A DNA stretch of 64,000 nt, taken from positions 186,001 to 250,000 of the forward strand of contig JACMJZ010000025.1 in NCBI GenBank assembly GCA_014380365.1, given 5' to 3'. Of this stretch, positions 8,269-17,285 are shown piece after piece (position 1 is the stretch's first letter; each line of letters begins with the position of its first letter). The notes under the pieces were generated by a model. It worked only from the letters and a program-made list of their open reading frames with translations. It ran no database searches and was not told where the DNA came from. A program made the translations under genes and the position numbers. The stretch is from Pyrinomonadaceae bacterium (GTDB lineage Bacteria; Acidobacteriota; Blastocatellia; Pyrinomonadales; Pyrinomonadaceae).

Positions 8269-11200
8269 CTACTGTCCTGATGCGCCGTATGCTTCGAGCT
8301 CGACGATGCGGCTGTAGTAGACGCGGCCGTTCGTGACGAGCACGCGCACTTTCGTCGTCGTTATCGGCGTGCCGAGGGTGATAACCCGCAGCGCCTTTGT
8401 GTTACCCGTAATCGTTCCACCCGGCACGGTTACCCACGCCGTCCCGTCCCACGTCTGTACCTGGAAGTCGAGAATGCCGTAGGTGCTGGCGTCTGTGTTT
8501 TGGTCAGGAGTCACCGGCGAATGGAAATTGTTCTGCAGCGTGTAGACGCGTATCTCGCTAATCGTCTTAGCGCCGCCGCCGAAGGTGACATCGAGGTTGT
8601 CGGGCCAGATCCCGCGGGTGTTGTCGTTCCAGCCGCCGCCCTGTTCCCAGTTCGCTCCCGCCACTTCGCCGTCGGAGGCGCTGGTCACTGAATAGTTGCG
8701 ATCGGTGAACGTGGACGAAGCTGAAGGGACGGAGCCGAGCGCCGTCAGCGCGTAATTGACCAGACCGCTCACCGGAACGACTGTTACCTGAACGGTTGCA
8801 GTAGCTGTCCCGCCGTTGCCGTCTGAGGCCGTATAGGTGAACGAATCCTGCCCATCGAAGCCGGCGTTGGGTTGATAGGTAAGAAGTGATCCGCCATCAG
8901 TAATCACCACTGCGCCGTTTGCGCCTTGAGTGACAGATTGAATTGTTAAGGTCTCGCCGCTGTCGGGCGCGTCAGTATCGTTGTGTAGAACGTCGATGGT
9001 GTTGGGTCCGCTGTTTTCATTCACCGTCGCGTTGTCGTCGCCCGCCTGCGGGTTGTCGTTAACCGATGCCACGGTCATGTTCACGTCGGCGTTGGCGCAG
9101 AGTGGACCGGGATCGCAGACGGTGTAGCCAAAGCTGTCGGGGCCGAAGTAGTTCGGGTCCGGCGTATAGGTCACGGTGCCGTCGCCGTTGTTGATGACTG
9201 ACCCATGCGGTGCATCCGTTACGGCCGTGACCGTGAGCGTGTCGCCGTTTGGATCGGTGTCGTTCGCCAACACGTTGATGATCTTCGCGGTGTCTTCATT
9301 GGTCGTGTCGGTGTCGTCTACGGGTGTAGGCGGCAGCGGACAGTTGTCGTTTTCGACGAGCAGGTTGGTGAACTGCACGTCGTCGATCCACCAGCGGGTT
9401 CCCTCGGCCACCAGCACGCCGTTGTCGAGGGCCAGACGCCAGCGCAGTTTTCTGCCGATGCCTGCGTAAGCGCCGAGATTCACTTCAACTCGATTCATGT
9501 TGGGGAGAGATGGTGACTGGCCTGACCAGGCCGCACGGCCCGCGATCGGACTGGCGAAGCCGGAGTCGATGACTTCGGTGTAGCCGCCCGCGACAAAGTT
9601 CTCTGGACCAACGTCAACCCAGGTAGAGCCTCCGTCGGTGCTGATCTCCAGAACGCCGCCGTCGTATCCGGTTTCAAAAGTGAACCGATGCCAGAAGATC
9701 AGCTTGCTGGAAGACGAAAGATCCTGTGGCGGAGAAATAAGCCGGTCATCCTTCACATCGGGCGCGGAGGCGTCGCTGTTGTAGGAATTTGTGCCGCTGT
9801 GCGCCGCCGGATCCGCTCTGACTGCCCACGTCTCACTTACGGGAATGGTGTTCACTTCCGTTTGCACAGTCCACCCCGGCGTCTGAGGCGGCTCAAAGTC
9901 GTCGTTGAAACTTCCGTTGGTCAAAGGCGGACAACCCGACGCGACCGTCACCGTGACGAGCGCGCTATCGGTTTGGCCGCCGCCGGTGATCGTGTAGTTA
10001 AAGGTGTCCACGCCGGAGAAGCCGCCGGCAGGTGTATAGAGAATTCGATCGTCGGTGGTGTCGCCGGGGGTGCCGTTGTTGTCGACCGTGGCGGTTCCGC
10101 CTTGGCCTGTGGGCGAGTCGACTGCGGTGATGGAGAGCGGGTCATCCGGATCGAAGTCGTTTGCCAGAACTGGAATGATTACGGGGACGTTGACGTTAGT
10201 GGACGCTGCATCGTCTACGGCGACGGGCACGCCGCTCGCCAACACCGTGACGGTGACGAGCGCGCTGTCGCTTTCGCCGCCGGCGGTAATCGTGTAGGTG
10301 AAATTATCTGCACCGCTAAAGCCGGTGGCCGGTGTGTAGACTATGCGGTCGTCGCCGGGCTCGGAGGTTCCATTGTTATCGACCACTGCCGTGCCGCCAT
10401 TCGTCGTGGGCGACTGGACACTGGTGATGGCAATCGGATCGCCAGTCGGGTCGGAGTCGTTAGCCAAGACTGAGATGGTCACCGGCGTGTCGACGGCGGT
10501 GGTAGCCGCATCGTCAACCGCTACCGGCGGACCAACGCTGGCCTGGATCGCAAAGTTGTTGTTCGAAATATCGAAGAAGATGTTCCCGGCGCCTTCAACC
10601 TTTATCCGCGCCTGACTCGTGGAGACATTCGGCGCCGCCACGCTATGCGAGCCATCGTTGGGAACGTTGGTGGCCAGCACGTGCGGGAAGGTCAAACCGC
10701 CGTCGATGGAAAGAAGGATGTTGACGTTTTGCGTGTCGATGGGATCGGGGCCGGTAGCCGTAGTCGTGTTGGCCGGGTCCCATGTCACGTTCTGGATTCC
10801 GCCGCCGGTCCAACTCTCGCCGCCGTTGGGTAACAAAACCCGGAATCCTGTGGCGTGTGCGGTGACGTTTACCCGTGTGCAGTCGTAGTCAACGCCGCCA
10901 GCGCCGGCGCGGTTGTCGCGGACCGTGACGCAGAAATCCATCTTGCGCGTGGTGGTCGGCAACTTCTCACCATATGGGCTCGTGTTGTTAAGCAGGCTTG
11001 AGAGCTTGGGGAACGTTCGTGTCGGACTCGTCGTCGGATCGAATGAACGCAGGATAGGCGAGGCGCCGTTGTCGGTGTTGCCGTCTCCCGCCGCGCCCAG
11101 GTCAAACTCCTCCCAGGTGTAGGTGAGGCCGGCATCCGTCGCGTCGGCGTCGTTACCGACCGCAGTCAGCGCGAAGGCCGTCCGGGCTGGAATGTTGTAG

Positions 11201-12630
11201 TTGGGTCCTGCGTCAACCGTCGGCGGCGTATTGCCGGTAGCCGTCGGTACATCGCAGGCATTGCCGCCGCCGATGCTGATGAAGTTTTGCATCTCGCGGT
11301 AGCTAAGGTTGTGGAAATAGTCGTCGCTGTTAGGCTGAAGGTTTTGCACGCCGCAGATTCCCGCGTAGGCCTGGATAGTCGAGCCGCTGCCTACCTCGTA
11401 AGCGGTTGAGGCGTTGCGGTTGGTTCCCGAACAACTGCCCGTGCTGCCGTTGAAGGTGTGGTTTCCGCCAAACTGGTGGCCCATCTCATGGGCCACGTAG
11501 TCCACGTCGAAACTGTCTGTGATGGGAGAGGGGTTTCCCGTAACGCCCTCGGCCTTGTGGCCGAGCGCGGCAGTGCTGCAAACCACTCCGAGCCCGGCTA
11601 CACCACCGCCACCAGTGCTGAAAACATGGCCGATGTCATAGTTGCCCACACCGACGATTCCGTCGAGCACCGTGGGGTTGGTGAAGAGCATGGAGAGTCC
11701 GTCCTCATTGACGTAGGGGTCGGCCGGCGTGTTGAAGATGATGTCCTCTTCATTGGGGATCAGGTTCATGTGAACCGCGAAATCGCGTTCATAGATGGCG
11801 TTTACCCGGTTCACAGTGGGGACGATGCCGTTGTTAAGCGCTGCAGCCTTGGTCGCAAGAGTTGGAAGCGGGCCACTATGAAACTGCGTGTACTCGTAGT
11901 TGGCGGCGAGCGCCAGACGGTAAGTGCGGCGGATAGCGCCATTGGGATCAACCGGCGGCGGCGCGGCATCAGCGGCCATCGAATTAGGAGCAGCCACCAC
12001 GCTGTCCTTTCCTTTAAAAAGACAGTTGATCCGCTTGTCGGTTTTGTAGTCGCGTTTGTAATAGGAGATGTAGTGGACGACGTCGCCCCTGGAGTAACGA
12101 TCGATGTAGGTGGTGCCGGTGCCGGAAAGGACGATGGCGTGGAAGCCCGCCGACGTCCAACCGAAACGCGCAGTTGCGGTCGGATCGTCTACGCCCTGGC
12201 CGCGATAGGTTTTGATTCCGGAGTGTCTGGCAGCCAACTCGGGCGCCATGACCGGCGAATTCTCGATGCGAAAGCGCTGCGACGAACCGTCGGGCATGGG
12301 GAGCGTCAGCACCGCACTTGATTGCGCAAGTGGAACGCCGTTCTCCAAGGGCGCAGCGCTTAGGATCGTCAGAAGCGTGCCGGAGTCGACGGCCACTGTC
12401 CGGTAGCGTTCGGGTTTGATCTCGCGCTTGAGCGCCAGATGGGACAACAGCGACGGATTCACGTCACGCCAGAGCGGCGTCGCTGGACCAGTTGGAGCTG
12501 ATGGCAACGACGTGCGCGGCAGGCCGACCTGGGCTGTGGAACGCGACGAGAAACTGAAGGCAACAAGAATAAGGACTGGAAGAACAAGCAGGCAGAGTAA
12601 CGTGGCTCGAAGTAGTTTTCGGGGATTCAT
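8269..12630 (-). CDS. Secreted reprolysin-like (M12B type) metallopeptidase with cadherin-like repeats and discoidin-like C-terminus
   Basis: ATG at 12630 is preceded by AGGTGAT five bases upstream and opens a signal peptide (MNPRKLLRATLLCLLVLPV). About 1453 residues. A propeptide-like region is followed by the zinc-binding motif HEMGHQFGGNH, starting near residue 381, the HExxHxxGxxH signature of metzincins. After it come a cell-wall-adhesin-like stretch (FRVLLPNGGESW), at least four Big/cadherin-like repeats of the form PVAVDDAATTAVDTPV...VLANDSDP, a MAM-like segment between the second and third repeats, and the shared C-terminal domain. By family this should be an exported zinc endopeptidase on a long stalk, tethered outside the cell. 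It is second in the run that begins with the M4 gene. Peptidase class is well supported; domain borders are approximate. Confidence 0.9.
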   Translation of the reverse strand: MNPRKLLRATLLCLLVLPVLILVAFSFSSRSTAQVGLPRTSLPSAPTGPATPLWRDVNPSLLSHLALKREIKPERYRTVAVDSGTLLTILSAAPLENGVPLAQSSAVLTLPMPDGSSQRFRIENSPVMAPELAARHSGIKTYRGQGVDDPTATARFGWTSAGFHAIVLSGTGTTYIDRYSRGDVVHYISYYKRDYKTDKRINCLFKGKDSVVAAPNSMAADAAPPPVDPNGAIRRTYRLALAANYEYTQFHSGPLPTLATKAAALNNGIVPTVNRVNAIYERDFAVHMNLIPNEEDIIFNTPADPYVNEDGLSMLFTNPTVLDGIVGVGNYDIGHVFSTGGGGVAGLGVVCSTAALGHKAEGVTGNPSPITDSFDVDYVAHEMGHQFGGNHTFNGSTGSCSGTNRNASTAYEVGSGSTIQAYAGICGVQNLQPNSDDYFHNLSYREMQNFISIGGGNACDVPTATGNTPPTVDAGPNYNIPARTAFALTAVGNDADATDAGLTYTWEEFDLGAAGDGNTDNGASPILRSFDPTTSPTRTFPKLSSLLNNTSPYGEKLPTTTRKMDFCVTVRDNRAGAGGVDYDCTRVNVTAHATGFRVLLPNGGESWTGGGIQNVTWDPANTTTATGPDPIDTQNVNILLSIDGGLTFPHVLATNVPNDGSHSVAAPNVSTSQARIKVEGAGNIFFDISNNNFAIQASVGPPVAVDDAATTAVDTPVTISVLANDSDPTGDPIAITSVQSPTTNGGTAVVDNNGTSEPGDDRIVYTPATGFSGADNFTYTITAGGESDSALVTVTVLASGVPVAVDDAASTNVNVPVIIPVLANDFDPDDPLSITAVDSPTGQGGTATVDNNGTPGDTTDDRILYTPAGGFSGVDTFNYTITGGGQTDSALVTVTVASGCPPLTNGSFNDDFEPPQTPGWTVQTEVNTIPVSETWAVRADPAAHSGTNSYNSDASAPDVKDDRLISPPQDLSSSSKLIFWHRFTFETGYDGGVLEISTDGGSTWVDVGPENFVAGGYTEVIDSGFASPIAGRAAWSGQSPSLPNMNRVEVNLGAYAGIGRKLRWRLALDNGVLVAEGTRWWIDDVQFTNLLVENDNCPLPPTPVDDTDTTNEDTAKIINVLANDTDPNGDTLTVTAVTDAPHGSVINNGDGTVTYTPDPNYFGPDSFGYTVCDPGPLCANADVNMTVASVNDNPQAGDDNATVNENSGPNTIDVLHNDTDAPDSGETLTIQSVTQGANGAVVITDGGSLLTYQPNAGFDGQDSFTYTASDGNGGTATATVQVTVVPVSGLVNYALTALGSVPSASSTFTDRNYSVTSASDGEVAGANWEQGGGWNDNTRGIWPDNLDVTFGGGAKTISEIRVYTLQNNFHSPVTPDQNTDASTYGILDFQVQTWDGTAWVTVPGGTITGNTKALRVITLGTPITTTKVRVLVTNGRVYYSRIVELEAYGASGQ

Positions 12631-12821
12631 ATTTATCACCTTTGCGAAAGAGAGCAAGGGGGGCTACGCCAAAAAGGGCAAAAAGGCGTGCGCCCGGTTT
12701 ATCGTCGCTGCTTGTCGTTCGGTCGAATTGTTGGTTTGAGTCTTCACTGGTTATCCGAAATCCGGGCCCACCCGCTGACGCAGGTGGTTGCGGACAATTC
12801 AAAAGCGAGGTTGAAGTTTTT

Positions 12822-12859
12822 CCACCGTGCGGTTCGGGATTCCGTGAACCGCACGGTGG
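12822..12859. repeat. Perfect 14-bp inverted repeat between exoprotein genes
   Basis: CCACCGTGCGGTTC and GAACCGCACGGTGG flank a 10-base loop just past the 3' end of the M4 gene. In the direction of transcription (minus) the stem is followed by A residues, not T, so it does not look like an intrinsic terminator; it may stabilise the transcript end. Confidence 0.8.
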
Positions 12860-12881
12860 ATGAAGGCGGAGCCCACCACCT

Positions 12882-15800
12882 TCAGTTACAGCCGATGGCT
12901 TCGACTTCGACGATGCGGCTGTAATAAACCCGCCCGTTCAGGACGTTGATCCTGATCATCGAGGTCGCAATGTCGGCGAACGAAATCGTTACCATTGCCT
13001 TGGTGTTGCCGCGGATGGCGCCACCCGGCACAGTCACCCAGGCAGTCCCGTTCCAGTACTGCACGTCGAAGTCGAGGATGCCGTAGACATCCGCCGGCGT
13101 ATCGACCGTTGGCTGGACCGGGTTCTGGTAGTTGTTCTGCAGCGTGTAGACGTTGATCGTATTGATCGTTCGCGTAGTGTTGAAGTTGACGTCGAGGTTG
13201 TCTGGCCACACCCCGCGCGTGTCGTCGTTCCAGCCGCCTCCCTGTTCCCAGCCAGCGCCTGTCACGTCGCCGTTGATTGCGCCGGCGGGCGAGTAGTTGC
13301 GGCTGGATTGGGTTGAAGACGCAGTGGCTGTTGAACCCTGCGACGAATGCGCGACGTTGACGTCACAAGCTGCTACCAACGCGCTGGTGGCGCTGACTTC
13401 ATTGCTGAATGGCCCGGGCACCTGTTGGGCGCCGAGGGTGTAGGTGGTGCGCGCGCGGTAACAGCGCGTGCCGCTGCTGCGGCCTGTGACCGTGTGCGAC
13501 GTGGTGGCGGTGCTGACGATATCGGTAAAGCTGTTGTTTGTGATCGAGATATCGTCGATGTACCAGCCGTACTGCGTCCAGAGAACTACGTTTGACGCGC
13601 CGAGCGCGAAGCGGAAGCGGAGCCGAATCGTTTGTCCGCTGTAGATTGTTAGATTGAGCTCCTGTGGCGTTAACACTTCTTCGGCAAAAGCTGCCGCACC
13701 CTCATCCGGCAAGCTTCCTTGCGAGCGGTTGTTGGTGTAGATCGCCGTCCAGGTCGTGCCGCCGTCGGTCGAGACCTCGACGAAGCCCTTGTCGTCGTCT
13801 TCGTTGAAGTACCACTCGGAGAACCTCATGGTGGTGATGCCCGTCGCTGGGATCGAGATCGGGCTGTTAAAAGTCATCGTGGTCGACTTGTTCTGCGTGT
13901 TCTGCTCCGAAGTCGGATTGGCCCAGAAGGTCGAGCCGGCGTGATTGGGTTTCTGGTTCGGAAGTCCCTGCTGCCACATGGGCGAAGGCGCCGAGCCAGT
14001 CTGCGCGATCGTCCACTGGCCCGTGCCGCCCTCCGCATCGTCGTTGAGCAACGGACCGCAATCGACGGGCGACTCCTGAAGCACATCGGGACCGCTGGCA
14101 CCTGCCGGGCGAGTCCAGTTCAGCGTGTACGAGCCATTCGGATCAGGATTCTGATAGTCCGGACCCAGCGAGAGCACGGGAGCTTCGAGTATCGGGCAGG
14201 TGAACACGTTGATGTTGTCCACGTACCAGCCGTCGTAGCCGTTGCAGCCGTCCTGGCTGAAGTTGAAGCGGACCTTGACCGTGTCGCCCGGGTTCGTCAG
14301 CGACGAAAGGTCGACGATCGTGGTTCCCCAGGAGCCTGGAGGAGCGTTGGTAGGCGTGCCAACGTTTGCGCCTGTCCAGGCTGCTTCGCCCGGATTCGGA
14401 TTGGTATTGTTGTCCGCTGGCGGAGGCAGGTTGTACGAGGTCTTTGGTCCGTTATGAACGTAACTACCGGCCGGCACGAGTTGGAACGTGCCGTTGTTGA
14501 CACTGATCTCAACCTGGCCGCCGTCAACACCTGTCTCGGTATCAACGTAATGTTCGAAGCTGAGTTTCACGTCGCCAGCAGCCGCGGCGGGCATCGTAAT
14601 TGCTGAGCTATCAATTGAGAACTGACCGGAGTAGTCGTCAACACCCGGCGTGCAATGGCCGCCGCCGAATTCGCCGACTTTCGGAGCCTTTCCTAATGCC
14701 GTCTTGCCCGCATGTCCCGCAGGCGCCGTGGAACTTATGAAGAAATCGCGAACTGACCTCGAGGCGTCTTCCCACTCAGGGAAGGTGCCGGCGCTGTTCT
14801 TGGTCCAGCCGTTCATGTCTCCGTCTTCCCAGTTTTCCGAGAAAATGCTGGTCGCGCCTGGGCAGCTCTCGGGAGTTTCCGGGTCGAGCAGGATTATGAT
14901 CGGGCAGGGCGGCGGGGTGTTCATCTCGACGGCGAGTATCGCCTTGTCAACTTGCTCGCAGTGGGTCGCCGTGATCCGATCACCAGGAGCAACCACCACG
15001 CTCGCTGCTGAGCTGGTTGAAAGTAAATTGATGGGCTTGTCGATCAGGTCGTTACACGAAGCCTGCAAGGCTGCGGCGTGTCCCTGAAAATCAGTGGTCG
15101 GCGTTTGGTAGACCGTCATGGCGCGGTAATAGATCGCCAACGCCCTGGCGAAGCCGATGGCCTGCACGGTCTGGCCGTTAAAAGTTTTTCCGTCAACCAG
15201 CATCGCGTAGGCGTGGTTAGCGACACCACTATTGGTGTGCAGGCCGCCGCTGTCGCCCGAACCGCAGGCGTAATTGGGCGAGGTAACTTTGTCGGGGTCG
15301 CCGAACCGCGTCGGGTCCCACATATCTCGCAGGATGCCCAGGGCTGGATCGTTGAAGCCGTTTACGTCTTCGCCCATTTGCCAGCGTTGGCCATCCGGCA
15401 TTGGCTGGGCGTTGTTGGAGCCGCCCTCGGCGTCCGCGTTGTTGATCAGGTCGTGCGTCTCGCCGAAGATATCCGAGTAGGCTTCGTTTAGCGCGCCCGG
15501 CTGGTATGCATAGGTTAGGCCGTGCGTGTATTCCGTGTAGCCGTGTGTCCACTCGTGTGACACGACGTCGTCGGCGTCGAAGTCCGGACAGTAGTTGGTC
15601 GAGATTCCGTTCCAGTAAGCGTTGGGACAAACATTGTTCGCGAGCAAGACGCTGTGCATCGTATGGCCCAGGCCGTCGTACGAATCACGTCCAAAACCCG
15701 ACCGGTATAGGTTGTAGGTTTCGCCGGCGAACCGGTAGAGATTGTTAATTGGATCGGCGCCCGTCGTGCCGGGCTCGTTGCCGGGTGTGTATGGGTCGCC

Positions 15801-16745
15801 TTCGTGGCGTACGTCGAAGGGCTCGCCATAAGCAGGCGTGTAGATGATGCGGTCGAGGCCGTGCGGGTTTAAGTTGATGCGCTGAAGTTGCGTTCCCTTG
15901 GTCGCTTCAATCCAAACCTGTTCGCGCATGGCCTTGCCGTCAGTTATCTCAATCGAATAAGCCAAAACGCTCTGACCGCGCTGGCCTTCCAGCAGGCCCG
16001 TGCGATAAATGCTCAACTCGGTCTTGGCAACACTCACGCTCGCCGCAGATCTGGTAGCGAGGTTTCCTGCCTGGACTGCGTTGAGGCGGGGCGCTTTGTT
16101 GGCGTTAACGCCCGGAACGAAATGACCGTTGACGCCGGTGACGCCGCGCGAGTTCATGTGAACCACCAGCTGCGCGCCGAACACCTTCAATCCTTTGTAC
16201 ATCTGGTCAAACTTGACGTGGGTGGCCCCGATCTTGTCGGTCGAAACGCTCTTGACCTTGAGTGCGCTGGCGGCGACTGAGTCGCCCGGCATGGTCGAAC
16301 TTGCGACCAAACTCCGCTCCATGACACTCATGCCAACGAGGTCGCCGTTTTGACTCAAGAACGCGCGCGCGCGCATCTCTGGAATCCCGAGGAGGTTGTC
16401 GGCGGCCGGCAAGGTCGCGGTGCCTTTCGCGCGGACGAAGTCGTAGACTCCGGTCGCCGCAGACACGTGACTGGCTATCTGAGTTCCACTGGACGACTGC
16501 AACCGCGCCAGCGCTTGAGCGGCTGATGGAATTGCCACGGCTGTCGCGGCTTTGGCCTGGGTGGTTTGAACCTGGGCAGAAGAACCCGTGGGGAACGTGC
16601 TCGTGTAAAGCAGAGTTCCTGCAACAAGCAGGAGGACGAGCGACGTGGCTCGAAGTAGATTTTTTGTTGTCACTATTTTTCTTTCTTGAGAGATTTTTCC
16701 TGACCAGAGATTTTTTGAACCAAGCCAGCTCTTTTGCGAACGCAT
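12882..16745 (-). CDS. Secreted M4 (thermolysin-type) metallopeptidase with discoidin-like C-terminus
   Basis: ATG at 16745 follows AGGAGA at a rather long distance; a GTG at codon 25 would give a tighter signal peptide (MTTKNLLRATSLVLLL) and cannot be excluded. About 1287 residues. An FTP/PepSY-like propeptide covers roughly 100-290. The catalytic part has HEWTH (397-401), GALNEAYSD with its Glu at 421, exactly 24 residues after the first His as in thermolysin, and GGLHTNSGVANHAYAML, the usual M4 third-His block. Two MAM/jelly-roll-like regions (FSENWEDGDMNGW and a later one) and the shared C-terminal domain follow. The gene is first in the minus-strand run of four exoproteins and has the direct-repeat promoter 16847-16891 about 100 bp upstream, so it probably leads the transcript. 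Secure as an M4 family enzyme. Confidence 0.93.
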   Translation of the reverse strand: MRSQKSWLGSKNLWSGKISQERKIVTTKNLLRATSLVLLLVAGTLLYTSTFPTGSSAQVQTTQAKAATAVAIPSAAQALARLQSSSGTQIASHVSAATGVYDFVRAKGTATLPAADNLLGIPEMRARAFLSQNGDLVGMSVMERSLVASSTMPGDSVAASALKVKSVSTDKIGATHVKFDQMYKGLKVFGAQLVVHMNSRGVTGVNGHFVPGVNANKAPRLNAVQAGNLATRSAASVSVAKTELSIYRTGLLEGQRGQSVLAYSIEITDGKAMREQVWIEATKGTQLQRINLNPHGLDRIIYTPAYGEPFDVRHEGDPYTPGNEPGTTGADPINNLYRFAGETYNLYRSGFGRDSYDGLGHTMHSVLLANNVCPNAYWNGISTNYCPDFDADDVVSHEWTHGYTEYTHGLTYAYQPGALNEAYSDIFGETHDLINNADAEGGSNNAQPMPDGQRWQMGEDVNGFNDPALGILRDMWDPTRFGDPDKVTSPNYACGSGDSGGLHTNSGVANHAYAMLVDGKTFNGQTVQAIGFARALAIYYRAMTVYQTPTTDFQGHAAALQASCNDLIDKPINLLSTSSAASVVVAPGDRITATHCEQVDKAILAVEMNTPPPCPIIILLDPETPESCPGATSIFSENWEDGDMNGWTKNSAGTFPEWEDASRSVRDFFISSTAPAGHAGKTALGKAPKVGEFGGGHCTPGVDDYSGQFSIDSSAITMPAAAAGDVKLSFEHYVDTETGVDGGQVEISVNNGTFQLVPAGSYVHNGPKTSYNLPPPADNNTNPNPGEAAWTGANVGTPTNAPPGSWGTTIVDLSSLTNPGDTVKVRFNFSQDGCNGYDGWYVDNINVFTCPILEAPVLSLGPDYQNPDPNGSYTLNWTRPAGASGPDVLQESPVDCGPLLNDDAEGGTGQWTIAQTGSAPSPMWQQGLPNQKPNHAGSTFWANPTSEQNTQNKSTTMTFNSPISIPATGITTMRFSEWYFNEDDDKGFVEVSTDGGTTWTAIYTNNRSQGSLPDEGAAAFAEEVLTPQELNLTIYSGQTIRLRFRFALGASNVVLWTQYGWYIDDISITNNSFTDIVSTATTSHTVTGRSSGTRCYRARTTYTLGAQQVPGPFSNEVSATSALVAACDVNVAHSSQGSTATASSTQSSRNYSPAGAINGDVTGAGWEQGGGWNDDTRGVWPDNLDVNFNTTRTINTINVYTLQNNYQNPVQPTVDTPADVYGILDFDVQYWNGTAWVTVPGGAIRGNTKAMVTISFADIATSMIRINVLNGRVYYSRIVEVEAIGCN

Positions 16746-16846
16746 AATGTTGGGGTCTCCTGTTACGGCGATAAGAAACTTTGGGAGCCTGTCTCCTGCG
16801 TCATCGCGGGCAGTGAAAACCAGGCAAAAGCTACTGCGACGTTGTC

Positions 16847-16891
16847 AGGATATTGAGCTGGGTTGAGAAATCCTTGAGGCATCCACTTGAG
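16847..16891 (-). promoter_or_regulatory. SARP-type direct-repeat promoter, site a
   Basis: Read on the minus strand: CTCAA at 16891-16887, 16878-16874 and 16867-16863 (steps of 13 and 11 bp), the last two forming CTCAAGGATTTCTCAA, then exactly 10 nt to TATCCT (16852-16847), the likely -10. It lies about 100 bp before the M4 gene start. Steps and -10 are identical to site b. Confidence 0.7.
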
Positions 16892-17071
16892 GTATATAAA
16901 CGTGTACAACAGCACGCGGTTGAGGCGGAGTTGTAATCAGGAACGTGCAGAAAACACTAAAGAAAAAGTAAGGCACGAGGCATTAAGGTCCGAACATTGT
17001 CTCTTGATTGCATTCTCGAAACAAATTCGTTTGGCGATAAATTCAAGTGGTTGAGGAGAAAAGACAAGTCT

Positions 17072-17281
17072 CAGCGCCAACGACGCGAAATGTAGCTGCC
17101 TGGGCCATCGGCCCAGGATCGACGACAAGGATGGTTCTTTAGCGCTGAAAGCGCGAAATGCTGGATTGGCTACCGATTCGCCAGACCGTTCCCATTTCGC
17201 GCTTTCAGCGCTTCCAAAATTTACCCGTTTCCTTACCCAGGGCGTTGCCCTGGGTTGTTACATTTCGCGCCTTTGGCGCTG
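17072..17281. repeat. Long composite palindrome family R3, copy 1
   Basis: About 210 bp that reads roughly the same on both strands: outer arms AGCGCCAACGACGCGAAATG and CATTTCGCGCC...GGCGCT, next arms CTGGGCCATCGGCCCAG and CCAGGGCGTTGCCCTGG, and inner arms AGCGCTGAAAGCGCGAAATG / ATTTCGCGCTTTCAGCGCT. A second copy lies at 25372-25589. With site a it fills the 540-bp gap 16746-17285, in which I see no gene. Confidence 0.85.
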
Positions 17282-17285
17282 GGTC

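Noticed and set aside
9688-12321. Plus-strand frames of 261 and 287 codons
   Set aside because: Opposite the M12B-like peptidase gene; Arg/Val-rich, no recognisable domain or ribosome site.
12736-12740. Seventh CTCAA promoter ahead of the M12B gene
   Set aside because: Only one half-site is present and no partner 11 bp away.
12822-12859. Rho-independent terminator of the M4 gene
   Set aside because: The stem is good, but on the transcribed strand it is followed by A residues, not a T run.
16847-16891. Sigma-54 promoter
   Set aside because: No GG-N10-GC spacing; the conserved parts are CTCAA repeats on an 11-bp pitch and a -10-like TATYCT.
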